DNA from: Fusibacter sp. A1
GTDB lineage: Bacteria; Bacillota; Clostridia; Peptostreptococcales; Acidaminobacteraceae
Direction of reading: 5' to 3'
Assembly (NCBI RefSeq): GCF_004125825.1
Contig: NZ_QQWI01000010.1
Location: forward strand, 1 to 40,363
Length of the DNA: 40,363 bases
Position 1 is the stretch's first letter; each line of letters begins with the position of its first letter. The position numbers and the translations under genes were made by a program. Below are positions 7,077 to 16,167 of this stretch, piece after piece. Under the pieces are notes generated by a model. That model saw only the letters and a program-made list of their open reading frames with translations, did no database searches and was not told the origin of the DNA.

Positions 7077-7201
7077 TGGCGAATGCCTACTAATAAAAAT
7101 GCTATACTGTAAAAAAGGCTAATTGAATGAAGCGTTTACAGTGTGCTTCACATCGTCTGAAAGGCACTGTGCAAACTGACTTGATTGATAGAGGAGGATG
7201 G

Positions 7202-7734
7202 ATGGAAACTGAGAGATTGATTTTACGACCGTTCACTAGGGACGACATCAAGGACTTATACGAATACCTGAGCGATGCGGACGTTGTTGCTTATGAACCT
7301 TACGGTCCGCTAAGCTACGAAACATGCTGCGAAGAAATTGAAGACAGAAGTTGTGACAAACGGTTTATTGCCGTCGAACTGAAATCTACCGGAAAAGTCA
7401 TTGGCAATGTCTATTTGAATCTGGTCGATCCGGAGTTGCCCGCACATACGAAATCGGTTATGTTTTCAATAAGGCATACCACGGGAAGGGCTATGCCACA
7501 GAAGCTGTCAGGGCGGTGGTGGACAACACCTTCAAGTTTAAGAACGCCCATAGGTTTGTGGCGTTTTGCAATGTGCTTAACGAACCGTCCTGGCACCTGC
7601 TCGAACGCATCGGCATGAGGAGAGAAGCCCATCGGGTCAAGAATATGTTCTTTGACAATGACGAAAAGGGTGATCCGCTTTGGTTTGATTCCTACCAGTA
7701 CGCCATATTGGAAACTGAATGGCATAGCGAGTGA
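7202..7734 (+). pseudogene. GNAT acetyltransferase (RimJ/RimL type), frameshifted
   Basis: The first part, from ATG 7202 (AGGAGG at 7192-7197), starts METERLILRPFTRDDIKDLY and runs in one frame to about 7440. From 7441 the homology continues in another frame as RTYEIGYVFNKAYHGKGYA, with the acetyl-CoA-binding loop HGKGYATEA, then NxxSWHLLERIGMRRE to a stop at 7734. Joined, the two parts give a normal-length RimJ/RimL-like GNAT. A single missing base near 7436-7441 would explain the break, so this is either a recent inactivation or a sequencing error. All catalytic-fold elements are otherwise intact. Confidence 0.85.
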
Positions 7735-7782
7735 GGCAAGTCGACCATCGGCAACTGGCAATGACCTACGCAGAATAGGTAA

Positions 7783-7820
7783 TAAGGGCTAAGGATGATG
7801 CACAAAAGACTTAGCCCTTA
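7783..7820. terminator. Long palindrome between convergent GNAT and LysR genes
   Basis: TAAGGGCTAAG (7783-7793) pairs exactly with CTTAGCCCTTA (7810-7820), the right arm covering the LysR stop codon. No good T-tract follows on either strand, so the terminator call is tentative. Confidence 0.5.
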
Positions 7821-8683
7821 CCGCCATATGCCGCCTGCGCAAAAGCGATCAAATTCTTCAAGTCATCCGATAGGTGCTTGTCCTTGTGAATGAGGATCTG
7901 TACGTATTGGATGAATTTTTTTTCTGTTTGGACCTTCTTCATTTCATTCTTTTCAAGTTCCATAGCCACAGTTGCGTAAGGCATAAAGGAGAATCCGAAG
8001 CCTTGTTTCACATAGCTCTTTATGCCTTCGATACTTTCCATCAAGATGGACGTGCCGAGTGTCACGTCATGGGTGTCGAAAAACTCATAAAAAAGACGAT
8101 TGTAGCCGGTATGCCCCTTCGATAACAGATACTTTTCTTCAGACAAATCCAAAGCGCTATCAGGAATTGCTGATTGAGCGCCTTTCACAAATACGATTTC
8201 CTCCTCGAACAGGGTGGTTGCGTTCACACGAGAATCCCTTACCTCGTCATCTAGCGTAAATCCAATATCGATTTGATGCTCCAAAATGAACTGATGGATT
8301 TCCTCGCATCTTGCAATGATGAAATTGATGCTTAAATTATGGTGCTCTTCAATGAATGTTCTGAAAAAAGTTGGAAACTTGTACGTGCTTAAGGATTCCG
8401 TGATACCGACTTTTAAGGTTCTTGGGGTGTTCTTATTGAGCATGGCAAAGGTTTCATGATGTAGGTTCAGAATTGAGACGGCTTTCTCCCTCAGCAGCTC
8501 ACCCTTTGCTGTCAGGTAGATTCTTTTTCCTATGCGTTCAAAAAGAGTGCAGTCTAGATCCTTTTCGAGACCTTTTACGCTATCTGAAACGGTGCTTTGC
8601 GCATAATTCAGTACTTTAGCCGCTTCTGTAAAACTGCCCATTTCACAAACCTTCAAGAAAACTGTCAATTGCCTGATTTCCAA
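7811..8683 (-). CDS. LysR family transcriptional regulator
   Basis: The 290-residue protein starts MEIRQLTVFLKVCEMGSFTE, the classic LysR winged-HTH opening. The recognition segment AAKVLNYAQSTVSDSVKGLE follows, then a periplasmic-binding-like effector domain. The start is a TTG: AAAGGAG lies at the right distance, and the nearby ATG is in another frame. The gene diverges from the EamA exporter at 8799. A LysR-type palindrome lies in the gap, so it probably activates the exporter in response to an unknown co-inducer. Confidence 0.9.
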   Translation of the reverse strand: MEIRQLTVFLKVCEMGSFTEAAKVLNYAQSTVSDSVKGLEKDLDCTLFERIGKRIYLTAKGELLREKAVSILNLHHETFAMLNKNTPRTLKVGITESLSTYKFPTFFRTFIEEHHNLSINFIIARCEEIHQFILEHQIDIGFTLDDEVRDSRVNATTLFEEEIVFVKGAQSAIPDSALDLSEEKYLLSKGHTGYNRLFYEFFDTHDVTLGTSILMESIEGIKSYVKQGFGFSFMPYATVAMELEKNEMKKVQTEKKFIQYVQILIHKDKHLSDDLKNLIAFAQAAYGGKG

Positions 8684-8699
8684 GTCATACTCCTTTCCT

Positions 8700-8714
8700 A
8701 TCGGTATAACCGAT
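8700..8714. promoter_or_regulatory. LysR-box candidate (T-N11-A palindrome) between divergent genes
   Basis: ATCGGT-ATA-ACCGAT is an exact dyad (8700-8714) containing T-N11-A, the general LysR recognition pattern. It lies 17 nt upstream of the LysR start and about 85 nt before the exporter start. Confidence 0.7.
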
Positions 8715-8798
8715 GATATATATCGAATAGTTCTGTTTTTCCTATCTTTGTAATCATGATACCATCATACTATCCAAATGCGAAGAGAGGAAATATGA

Positions 8799-9689
8799 AT
8801 GAATAAATCAGGTTTAGCGTCAATGGGCATTTTACTGAGTGCGTTTTTCTGGGGAACTTCGGGCATTTTAACACAAATCGGCCTTGTGGAGACAACGCCG
8901 ATGCAACTCATAGCCATTAGATTCATAGTTGCCGCTATGGTGGCAGGGGTCTTTTTAAAACCTAATCTAAAGAGTCTTTCGTCAAAAAGCATGATCACCG
9001 GACTAGTGTTATCAGCGCTTTTAACGGTTATGTATGTGACTTCGACAATCGGCCTTAAGTATACCAGCGCATCGAATGCAGGCTTTATCATCGGGGCGGC
9101 GGTCGTCTTTGTCCCGATCATCAATCAGCTTCTTTTTAAAGCCAAGGGTAAGCCGAAAGAGTACGTTGCGGCGGTGATCTGTCTGATCGGATTAGGTCTT
9201 GTAACCTTGGCAGGCTCCACACCGCTCAACTACGGCGACCTGCTATGTTTTGGAGATACGATCGCCTATGCGCTATTTATTATTTACAGCAGTAGAATCA
9301 GTGAGTCTGAAGATCTAAATCTGCTTGGATTCATTCAGTATGTTCTTGTAGCATTGTTTTCAGGCACCTACTCACTCCTAGTCGAAGGACCTGTTCTGTC
9401 GATAGGCTTAGAAAGCATGCTTGTCCTTTTGACGCTTGGTGTCTTTTGCACCTTTGTAGCGTTTCAAGTGCAGTTGAGGGCACAACAACATATCAGCGCA
9501 GAAAAAGCGGGGCGCCTTTTGACATTCATACCGATCTTTACTGTGCTTGTGGACTTCCTGGTATTTAAAACGCAGTTAAGTCCCGCAGCTATGTTGGGTG
9601 GAGCGCTTATCATAATGGCTACTGTTTTAGGCGATTTGGATTTCAAACATGTCTTCGCATCCCTCTCAGGTACTGTGGCGGAAGGTTAA
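8799..9689 (+). CDS. EamA/DMT-superfamily transporter
   Basis: The 296-residue membrane protein has about ten helices in two EamA repeats. The first starts LLSAFFWGTSGILTQIGL and the second covers about residues 150-285 (GDLLCFGDTIAYALFIIYSS onward). The W-G-(T/S) motif in helix 1 and the (A)EKAGRLLTFIPIF motif near the end are typical of DMT exporters. AGAGAGG lies 8 nt before ATG 8799. An ATG at 8795 only gives a three-codon frame overlapping the true start. Divergence from the LysR gene suggests regulated export of an amino acid or metabolite. Confidence 0.9.
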   Translation: MNKSGLASMGILLSAFFWGTSGILTQIGLVETTPMQLIAIRFIVAAMVAGVFLKPNLKSLSSKSMITGLVLSALLTVMYVTSTIGLKYTSASNAGFIIGAAVVFVPIINQLLFKAKGKPKEYVAAVICLIGLGLVTLAGSTPLNYGDLLCFGDTIAYALFIIYSSRISESEDLNLLGFIQYVLVALFSGTYSLLVEGPVLSIGLESMLVLLTLGVFCTFVAFQVQLRAQQHISAEKAGRLLTFIPIFTVLVDFLVFKTQLSPAAMLGGALIIMATVLGDLDFKHVFASLSGTVAEG

Positions 9690-9763
9690 GCTCTGCATGC
9701 GGGCACTTTGATTTTTCAATAGGCTGCGCAGCTCTCGTTAAAACCTTGCTGTCATGACACAAG

Positions 9764-9800
9764 AAGAACCACCTGTCGATTTCAACAGGTGGTTCTTTTC
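9764..9800 (+). terminator. Rho-independent terminator after the EamA gene
   Basis: AAGAACCACCTGT (9764-9776) pairs exactly with ACAGGTGGTTCTT (9785-9797) around an 8-nt loop and is followed by TT. It lies 75 nt after the stop and could also act on the opposite strand. Confidence 0.85.
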
Positions 9801-9938
9801 ATAGTTCGCTTGATTACAATTACCTTAAATTCCACCACCGAGTGACAAAATTTAGTAAAATGGCAGTAGTATTGTTTTATTGCAGTTCTTTTGATGATTG
9901 ATAGAGTTTACAAAGAGGTGTCATTAAGGAGATGTTTG

Positions 9939-10910
9939 ATGAAAAAGCAAATAGGCGCAATTGTTTTATCGATACTGCTGATCATAATTGGAGTCCTGTC
10001 GTTTCAACTGATAATGCTGACGAATGCGTTTCATGATCTTGAACGCAAGCAGCATGAAGCAATGCTTGAAATTGATCAGCTACAAGTTGACGTTGATCGA
10101 AAATCAGTGGTATCCGGTGAAAGCAATGACGGGTTATCTAGAATGGAAGCTTTGCTGAATCAGATGGATGATAAAGTAAGAATGCTAGAATCGGAACTGG
10201 ATGGGTATCAAATCAAGCAGATGTTAAATCGGCTTACTTCAATAGAAAGCAAGATAGCCAATATTCCCGTTGACGAAACGCTAAACGCTAAAGCTAAGGT
10301 AAAAGACTGGTTGTCGCTATTTTCTGGTAAACAAGCTAGTCAAGTGAATGGTGCTCTGGTTAAAGAGGCGATGGGCGTTAACTCTGACTTCTACTATGAT
10401 CATTATGCCGCATTTGAATCACCTGAGAGCATTGAAAAACTTACATTTATGATACAAACGGTTTTTCAAGAAGGAGAGGGCTACACTGTAGAGCTTATAT
10501 CCGAAACAAATCAGGTATATAGGGTCAATGACACTGATGGGAACGCCTTTGATGTCTACTTAAATGATGATGGAATCTACTCCCTTTGGGTATTTGGTTT
10601 TCTTTGTGATCAGTATTTCTCCGAGTTTGCAGTAACGATCATCCAACATAATCAGCAGGACACGTTTACAATGCTTGCTTATGAAGCGTATGATGCAACA
10701 CCTGAAGATGTCGAAACACTATTGAGCAAACACCTGAAGGGCATTGATGGATTTGATTTGTCCTCGCTGTCCTACCTCTTTAAAGGAATCGATGTAGACG
10801 GATTTCAATTTACCATTTACGACAGGGCGGGGCATACTTTGGATTTTCATGTGAATCACAGTGACGGTTTCACAAGTATCAAGAATGCAGACCTCATGTG
10901 GGGAGAATAG
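9939..10910 (+). CDS. Membrane-anchored coiled-coil protein of unknown function
   Basis: AAGGAGAT (9926-9933) selects ATG 9939, giving 323 residues; the in-frame start at 9891 lacks a ribosome site. After MKKQ a single hydrophobic helix (about residues 5-26) forms a signal anchor. A charged, heptad-like coiled coil follows (about 30-110, LERKQHEAMLEIDQLQVD onward). The outer domain has two similar-looking parts, each with a Tyr-Asp and D(x)D(G) pattern: YRVNDTDGNAFDVYLNDDG and FTIYDRAGHTLDFHVNHSDG. These may be an internal repeat. No family is recognised. The gene is monocistronic. Confidence 0.65.
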   Translation: MKKQIGAIVLSILLIIIGVLSFQLIMLTNAFHDLERKQHEAMLEIDQLQVDVDRKSVVSGESNDGLSRMEALLNQMDDKVRMLESELDGYQIKQMLNRLTSIESKIANIPVDETLNAKAKVKDWLSLFSGKQASQVNGALVKEAMGVNSDFYYDHYAAFESPESIEKLTFMIQTVFQEGEGYTVELISETNQVYRVNDTDGNAFDVYLNDDGIYSLWVFGFLCDQYFSEFAVTIIQHNQQDTFTMLAYEAYDATPEDVETLLSKHLKGIDGFDLSSLSYLFKGIDVDGFQFTIYDRAGHTLDFHVNHSDGFTSIKNADLMWGE

Positions 10911-11006
10911 CAATTCGTACCGGAATGGAACAAGTTGATCAAATGCGAATGAATTTGTCTTAGAGTTTGTCCGGATGATTTAGTTTATCGCCGCGGAAAG
11001 GTCTAA

Positions 11007-11222
11007 TTGCGTGTTTTAAAAGGAATCATCGATAATAGGATTATACTCGAAGGCATAGATGCCCATGATGATACGGCTGTTCTTGACATTAAACCCTACC
11101 TGCCATGTAGCGACCGAGTCCTAAAGGTTCATACTGCAGACTGGGCGACTAATTGGCCACAATCATTAGAAGAATCATCAACGTTTGATTGGAGCAAGGT
11201 ATTTGATAGTGCAATGCTGTGA
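11007..11222 (+). pseudogene. C-terminal fragment of a TrmO/TsaA-type (UPF0066) protein
   Basis: The 71-residue frame reads LKGIIDNRIILEGIDAHDDT and then AVLDIKPYLPCSD. This matches the strongly conserved end of the TsaA/TrmO fold (LxVxGLDAxDGTPVLDIKPYxP), which methylates the t6A37 of tRNA. The N-terminal SAM-binding part is missing. The only start is a TTG without a clear ribosome site. It is most likely a remnant of a truncated gene. Confidence 0.7.
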
Positions 11223-11303
11223 AAAGTGGATTGTAGACCTCAATAGACAAAGCAAACCATTGCGTCATCCTGTGGAAAAATTCATACAATTCATAATTTC
11301 ATA

Positions 11304-11347
11304 TTGACGAAATTATCAGATGTGATAGAATAGGGTAAACGTTTACC
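11304..11347 (+). promoter_or_regulatory. rbsR promoter with LacI-type operator
   Basis: TTGACG (11304-11309), a 16-bp spacer and TAGAAT (11326-11331) form a promoter. A perfect 14-bp palindrome GGTAAACGTTTACC (11334-11347) covers the expected start of transcription. The A/T-flanked central CG is the standard LacI/GalR-family operator form. RbsR encoded just downstream is the likely ligand; catabolite control by CcpA is a less likely alternative. Confidence 0.8.
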
Positions 11348-11359
11348 TAGAGGTGCTTA

Positions 11360-12361
11360 ATGAAAATAACGATAAAAGACATAGCGAAATTAGCTGATGT
11401 ATCTACTGCAACAGTTTCTAAAGTAATCAATGGTAAGGATAAAAATATTTCGAGCAGCACTCGGAACAAGATTCTCAAAATCATTAAAGAAACCAATTAT
11501 GTTCCAAATAGAATTGCTTCAAGTATGATTACAAAAAAAACGCATTCGATCGGTCTTGTTATTCCTGATATTACAAATCCCTTTTTCCCTGAAATAGCGA
11601 GAGGGGTTGAGGATCTTGCAAATCAATATTCCTATCATGTGATTTTATGTAATTCGGATAACAATAGCAAAAAGGAACTCGAATATATCGAAATGTTACA
11701 AGAAAAGATGGTTGATGGCATTATCTTGACCTCTTCTAGCAATTCAAAGGGCAGTGCGCCCACGCTGAGCAAACTTCAAATACCAGTAATTACAGTGGAT
11801 AGGGAGATTGAGGGGGTCACAACGAGCGGAAGGATAATTGTCGATAACTATAGTGGCGCTTACGAAGCGGTTACCTATATGCTTAATTCGGGCTATAAGA
11901 AAATACTCCATTTAGCGGGACCTATGACGACTAAACCATCTGTAGACCGCTATCAAGGTTACTTACAAGCCCACAAGGACTTCGGTGATCTAGTGGATGA
12001 TTCTTTGTATATCGAAGGACACTACACCGCTGAGTTTGGATATAAGGGAATTAAAACAGCGCTTAAGCATGAATTGGATTTTGATGCAGTCTTTTGTGGC
12101 AATGACTTGATCGCGCTTGGGGCGATTAAAGGCCTTCATGAGTTAAGGTTGAGAGTACCGGAAGATATCGGCGTAGTAGGGTTTGATGATATCTATATGG
12201 CGACCCTGATCGATCCCAACTTAACGACGGTTCATCAGCCCAATTATCAAATGGGCTACAAGGCGGCACAAATGTTGATCGATGTGATAGAGAATAGAAC
12301 GTTAAGTGATGTAGAAGAAGTTTTAATGACAAAACTTGTGATAAGAGAAACGACTAAATAG
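11360..12361 (+). CDS. rbsR: LacI-family ribose operon repressor RbsR
   Basis: The 333-residue repressor opens with the LacI helix-turn-helix (ITIKDIAKLADVSTATVSKV) and hinge (YVPNRIASSM). A periplasmic-binding-like effector domain follows, with IGLVIPDITNPFFPEIARG, VDR and CGNDLIALGA typical of ribose/galactose-type sensors. It heads the rbs genes and has palindromic operators before and just after it, so it probably represses its own and rbsKDACB transcription until a ribose-related ligand binds. Assignment as RbsR rests on context; the fold is certain. Confidence 0.9.
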   Translation: MKITIKDIAKLADVSTATVSKVINGKDKNISSSTRNKILKIIKETNYVPNRIASSMITKKTHSIGLVIPDITNPFFPEIARGVEDLANQYSYHVILCNSDNNSKKELEYIEMLQEKMVDGIILTSSSNSKGSAPTLSKLQIPVITVDREIEGVTTSGRIIVDNYSGAYEAVTYMLNSGYKKILHLAGPMTTKPSVDRYQGYLQAHKDFGDLVDDSLYIEGHYTAEFGYKGIKTALKHELDFDAVFCGNDLIALGAIKGLHELRLRVPEDIGVVGFDDIYMATLIDPNLTTVHQPNYQMGYKAAQMLIDVIENRTLSDVEEVLMTKLVIRETTK

Positions 12362-12378
12362 TCAATTCTCTTTGTATG

Positions 12379-12392
12379 GTTAAACGTTTAAC
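12379..12392 (+). promoter_or_regulatory. Second LacI-type operator between rbsR and rbsK
   Basis: GTTAAACGTTTAAC is a perfect 14-bp palindrome 17 nt after the rbsR stop and 27 nt before the rbsK start. It shares the TAAACGTTTA core with the operator at 11334-11347. It may allow looping, or separate control of rbsK onward. Confidence 0.75.
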
Positions 12393-12419
12393 TCGTTGAA
12401 AATGAATAGGTGGAAAGAG

Positions 12420-13340
12420 ATGAAGAAGATACTGGTTGTAGGTAGTTTGAATATGGATTTAGTTACAAAAGTAGATGTTACTCCTACTGTTGGTGAAACG
12501 GTTTCGGGAACAGGTTTGGAATTGATTCCTGGTGGAAAAGGTGCCAACCAAGCGATTGCCATGTCTAAACTAGGTGCAAATGTAAAAATGGTAGGCTTGA
12601 TCGGCGATGACCAGTATGGCGACTTGCTAAGGTCGAATCTAGAACTTGAGGGTGTGGATCACTCAGAGGTTAGGATGGTGAGCCAGTGTCCTTCGGGTAT
12701 CGCTTTTATCATGGTAAACCGATCAGGTGACAATTCCATTGTGGTAGTTCCTGGTGCAAACGAAAAATTGCTACCGACAGATATTCAGGAGTCCTGGTTT
12801 GAGGATGTGGAGTACCTGGTCTGTCAGTTGGAAACACCGCTAGATACCATTGAAGAAGTCCTAAAGGAAGCAAAGGCAAAGCATATCAAGACAATTTTGA
12901 ACCCAGCTCCTGCTAAACAGCTAACTAAGGACTTGTTGAGGCATGTGGATATGTTGGTGCCAAATGAGACGGAGTTTTATCATATTACTGGGATCAAGAT
13001 CACATCTAAAGAAGATTTTATTGAAGGGTACCGAATGATCAACCAACTAGGCATCAAAGAGCTGATCGTAACGATGGGCGCCCAGGGGTCATGGTACTAT
13101 AACGGAACCGATTTTATTGAGGCGAAGGCTGAAAAGGTGAACGCGATAGATACCACCGCTGCGGGGGATAGCTTTATTGGCGGTGTAGTCACTAAACTTG
13201 CTTCTGGCTATTCGATGAGTGAAGCACTGGACTACGGTTCAAAAGTAGCGGCGATTACGGTAACTCGATTTGGAGCGCAAAGTTCATTGCCGACATGTGA
13301 AGAGGTAGAAGCGTTAGAGGTGAAAAATGAGAAAAGGTAA
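12420..13340 (+). CDS. rbsK: Ribokinase
   Basis: The 306-residue PfkB-family kinase phosphorylates D-ribose to ribose 5-phosphate. It shows VVGSLNMDLV at the start, the substrate motif GGKGANQA, NETE near the middle and the PfkB signature with the catalytic base, DTTAAGDSFIGG. The length equals the usual ribokinase length. AGGTGG (12408-12413) selects ATG 12420 over upstream in-frame TTG/ATG codons. The 3' end overlaps rbsD by 14 nt, so translation is probably coupled. It works with RbsD to feed imported ribose into the pentose phosphate pathway. Confidence 0.95.
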   Translation: MKKILVVGSLNMDLVTKVDVTPTVGETVSGTGLELIPGGKGANQAIAMSKLGANVKMVGLIGDDQYGDLLRSNLELEGVDHSEVRMVSQCPSGIAFIMVNRSGDNSIVVVPGANEKLLPTDIQESWFEDVEYLVCQLETPLDTIEEVLKEAKAKHIKTILNPAPAKQLTKDLLRHVDMLVPNETEFYHITGIKITSKEDFIEGYRMINQLGIKELIVTMGAQGSWYYNGTDFIEAKAEKVNAIDTTAAGDSFIGGVVTKLASGYSMSEALDYGSKVAAITVTRFGAQSSLPTCEEVEALEVKNEKR

Positions 13341-13731
13341 ATTATTAAATTCAAATATCGTTTCTGTATTAGCTAAACTGGGTCATACCGATACGATAAC
13401 CATCGCTGATGCAGGACTGCCTATACCCGGAAAAGTGGAACGGATTGATTTGGCGCTTCTTAAAGGTGTTCCTTCATTTTTAGAAACGTTGATGATTGTA
13501 GCAAGCGATATGGAAATAGAAAAGATAACACTTGCGGAAGAGATCAAGACACATAACCCGGAAGTATTAAATGTGATAAAAGAGAAGTTTGAGCAGATAG
13601 AAATAACTTTTGTCAGCCATGAGGAGTTCAAGCAGCTTAGTAGCGGGTCGAAAGCAATCATACGAACTGGCGAATGTACGCCATATGCCAACATTATTTT
13701 GCAATCCGGCGTAAATTTCGAAGAGGCTTAA
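13327..13731 (+). CDS. rbsD: D-ribose pyranase RbsD
   Basis: The 134-residue cytoplasmic enzyme converts beta-pyranose to beta-furanose ribose for ribokinase. It has the family opening (KGKLLNSNIVSVLAKLGHTD with the active-site His) and the IADAGLPIP motif with the catalytic-region Asp. The closing RTGECTPYANIILQSGV is also typical. Length is normal. It overlaps rbsK by 14 nt and precedes rbsA by 1 nt. Confidence 0.95.
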   Translation: MRKGKLLNSNIVSVLAKLGHTDTITIADAGLPIPGKVERIDLALLKGVPSFLETLMIVASDMEIEKITLAEEIKTHNPEVLNVIKEKFEQIEITFVSHEEFKQLSSGSKAIIRTGECTPYANIILQSGVNFEEA

Positions 13732-13732
13732 T

Positions 13733-15226
13733 ATGAGTGATGTCATTTTAAGAATGGAAGGAATCACCAAAGAATTTCCAGGTGTCAAAGCACTGGATAG
13801 GGTGAACTTGAATGTTTATAAAAACCGAGTGATGGCACTGCTTGGTGAAAATGGCGCGGGCAAATCCACGTTAATGAAAATTCTTTCTGGTGTTTATCAA
13901 AAAACCGAAGGTGAGCTATACCTGATGGGAGAACCGCTTGAAGTGAGTGGTCCCAAAGACGCAATGGAAAAGGGAATCGCTATCATACATCAAGAGCTCA
14001 ATTTGATCAACGAGTTAAGCATTGCTGAAAATATCTTCTTAGGTAGGTTTCCTCAAAAACACGGAAAAATCGATTGGAAAGCACTTGAAAGTAAATCGGA
14101 AGCGCTATTGACGAAGCTTAATCTAAAACTGAATCCCAAAACACTAGTTAAAGAACTCAGTATCGGGCACCAACAAATGGTTGAGATCGCAAAGGCTTTG
14201 TCATTTGACGCTCGAATCATTATCATGGATGAACCTACCGATGCGTTGACGGACACTGAATCAGAGAGCTTATTTGATGTGATCGAAGAATTGAGGGCCC
14301 AGGGTAAGAGCATAGTGTACATTTCACATCGATTGCCTGAAATCTTCAAGATCTGTGATGATGTTACCGTGTTGAGGGATGGACAGTTCATCAATGAATC
14401 AAAAGTCTCTGAAATTGATGAGGACAAGCTGATTGAACTGATGGTTGGAAGGAAGCTGGAAGAGCAATATCCGTATTTGGATTCAACCAGTAATGAAGTG
14501 ATATTTGAAGTGGAAAAACTATCGAACCGGTTTGTACAGGATATAAGTTTCACCCTGAATCGTGGAGAGATATTGGGGATTGCCGGATTAATGGGGGCGG
14601 GTCGCACCGAACTTGCAAAATCAATTTACGGGGCAATTAAAAATGACACTTGTAACCTAAGGCTAAATGATAGAAAAGTGAATATCGTCGATGAGGCGAG
14701 CGCTCTTAAAGAAGGCATCGCTTATGTATCTGAAGACAGAAAAAAGGATGGTCTCGTTCTTTCACTTTCGGTTAAAAAGAATATGAGCTTATCCTCGTTG
14801 TCAAAGTATAGCAATTTTATGCATATAAAAAAATCGTCGGAAACCAAAATGGCGGACACCTTTAAAGAGCAAATGCAGATTAAAACACCGTCACTGGATC
14901 AGATCGTAAAGCATTTAAGTGGTGGTAATCAGCAAAAGGTATCCATTGCAAAAGCGTTGTCGTGTGATCCTAAAGTGTTGATTTTAGATGAACCCACTCG
15001 GGGTGTCGACGTAGGCGCAAAAAAAGAAATCTATGAATTAATGAATTCGTTTAAAGAAGATGGCATGGGCATCATCATGATTTCTTCAGAGATTCCGGAA
15101 ATATTAGGAATTTGTGATCGTGTTTTAGTGATGCATGAAGGTAAAGTTGCAGGCATTCTTTCTAGAAGTGAAGCAACTCAGGAAAGTATCATGAGGCTTG
15201 CAATAGGCATCGAGGGGGCAAATTAA
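13733..15226 (+). CDS. rbsA: Ribose ABC transporter ATP-binding protein RbsA
   Basis: The 497-residue protein carries two ABC cassettes, as usual for sugar ATPases of the CUT2 class. The first has a full Walker A GENGAGKST, signature LSIGHQQM and Walker B IIIMDEPTDALTD. The second has the degenerate P-loop GLMGAGRTE, typical of this family, but a good signature LSGGNQQK and Walker B LILDEPTRGVDVG. It sits in the cytoplasm under RbsC. It starts 1 nt after rbsD and overlaps rbsC by one base, so stoichiometric expression is likely. Confidence 0.95.
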   Translation: MSDVILRMEGITKEFPGVKALDRVNLNVYKNRVMALLGENGAGKSTLMKILSGVYQKTEGELYLMGEPLEVSGPKDAMEKGIAIIHQELNLINELSIAENIFLGRFPQKHGKIDWKALESKSEALLTKLNLKLNPKTLVKELSIGHQQMVEIAKALSFDARIIIMDEPTDALTDTESESLFDVIEELRAQGKSIVYISHRLPEIFKICDDVTVLRDGQFINESKVSEIDEDKLIELMVGRKLEEQYPYLDSTSNEVIFEVEKLSNRFVQDISFTLNRGEILGIAGLMGAGRTELAKSIYGAIKNDTCNLRLNDRKVNIVDEASALKEGIAYVSEDRKKDGLVLSLSVKKNMSLSSLSKYSNFMHIKKSSETKMADTFKEQMQIKTPSLDQIVKHLSGGNQQKVSIAKALSCDPKVLILDEPTRGVDVGAKKEIYELMNSFKEDGMGIIMISSEIPEILGICDRVLVMHEGKVAGILSRSEATQESIMRLAIGIEGAN

Positions 15227-16167
15227 TGAATCAAACTACTAAAACTATCTTAAGGCGATATCAATCAGTGATTGCGCTAATTATCTTTTCGATCATCATC
15301 GCGATGTTGAACGATCGATTTATGACATTTTCAAATATCATGAATATTTTGCGACAAACATCGATCAATTCAATCATTGCGGCAGGTATGACATTTGTCA
15401 TTTTGACTGGCGGTATTGATTTGTCCGTCGGCTCAACCTTAGCTTTTTCTGGTGCCATGGTCGCATGGTTCATTGCAAGCGGAATGAATCCCTTGCTTGC
15501 GATTGTTCTTGCCCTAGCCATAGGAACAGCGATCGGTGTACTTAATGGAATCGTGATTTCAAAAGGTAAATTACAACCATTTATCGTCACACTGGCGACC
15601 ATGACTGTTTTTAGGGGTGCTACGTTAGTATTTACAGACGGAAAACCAATAAGTACCGGATATGAGTCCAATGCAGAATTTTTAACGCAGATCGGTAATG
15701 GTTATTTAGGTGTGATTCCAATTCCTATTGTGATCATGATCTTTGTTTTCGCAATCGGCTACTATATTCTGACTCAAACTTCCTTTGGAAGATATGTTTA
15801 TGCGCTGGGCGGCAATGAGGATGCGACGAAACTATCAGGCATAAACACCAACAGACTTAAAATTATTGTTTACGGAATGAGTGGTTTATTTGCAGCACTT
15901 GCCGGTGTCATTATCACTGCGAGATTGTCTTCTGCCCAACCTACAGCAGGGCAGGGTTATGAGCTGGATGCCATAGCCGCAGTCGTATTAGGTGGAACTT
16001 CATTGGCTGGCGGTCTAGGTACCATCATGGGTACCGTGACAGGAGCGCTTATCATTGGAATTTTAAACAATGCCTTGAATCTTATGAATGTAAGTTCCTA
16101 TTATCAGCTCTTGGCAAAGGGTGTAGTGATTCTAATCGCAGTACTGATTGACCGTAAGGAAAAATAG
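15226..16167 (+). CDS. rbsC: Ribose ABC transporter permease RbsC
   Basis: The 313-residue permease has 8-10 hydrophobic segments and family motifs TFVILTGGIDLSVGS, GNEDATKLSGIN and AIAAVVLGGTSLAGG. The last is the coupling region that contacts the ATPase. The length is standard for CUT2 permeases. It overlaps the end of rbsA (TAATG) and is followed, after 78 nt, by the binding protein. It forms the inner-membrane channel for ribose with RbsA. Confidence 0.95.
   Translation: MNQTTKTILRRYQSVIALIIFSIIIAMLNDRFMTFSNIMNILRQTSINSIIAAGMTFVILTGGIDLSVGSTLAFSGAMVAWFIASGMNPLLAIVLALAIGTAIGVLNGIVISKGKLQPFIVTLATMTVFRGATLVFTDGKPISTGYESNAEFLTQIGNGYLGVIPIPIVIMIFVFAIGYYILTQTSFGRYVYALGGNEDATKLSGINTNRLKIIVYGMSGLFAALAGVIITARLSSAQPTAGQGYELDAIAAVVLGGTSLAGGLGTIMGTVTGALIIGILNNALNLMNVSSYYQLLAKGVVILIAVLIDRKEK

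Noticed and set aside
14053..14607. Long minus-strand frame inside rbsA
   Set aside because: It is antisense to a conserved ATPase, Ser-rich and without a ribosome site: a codon-composition shadow.
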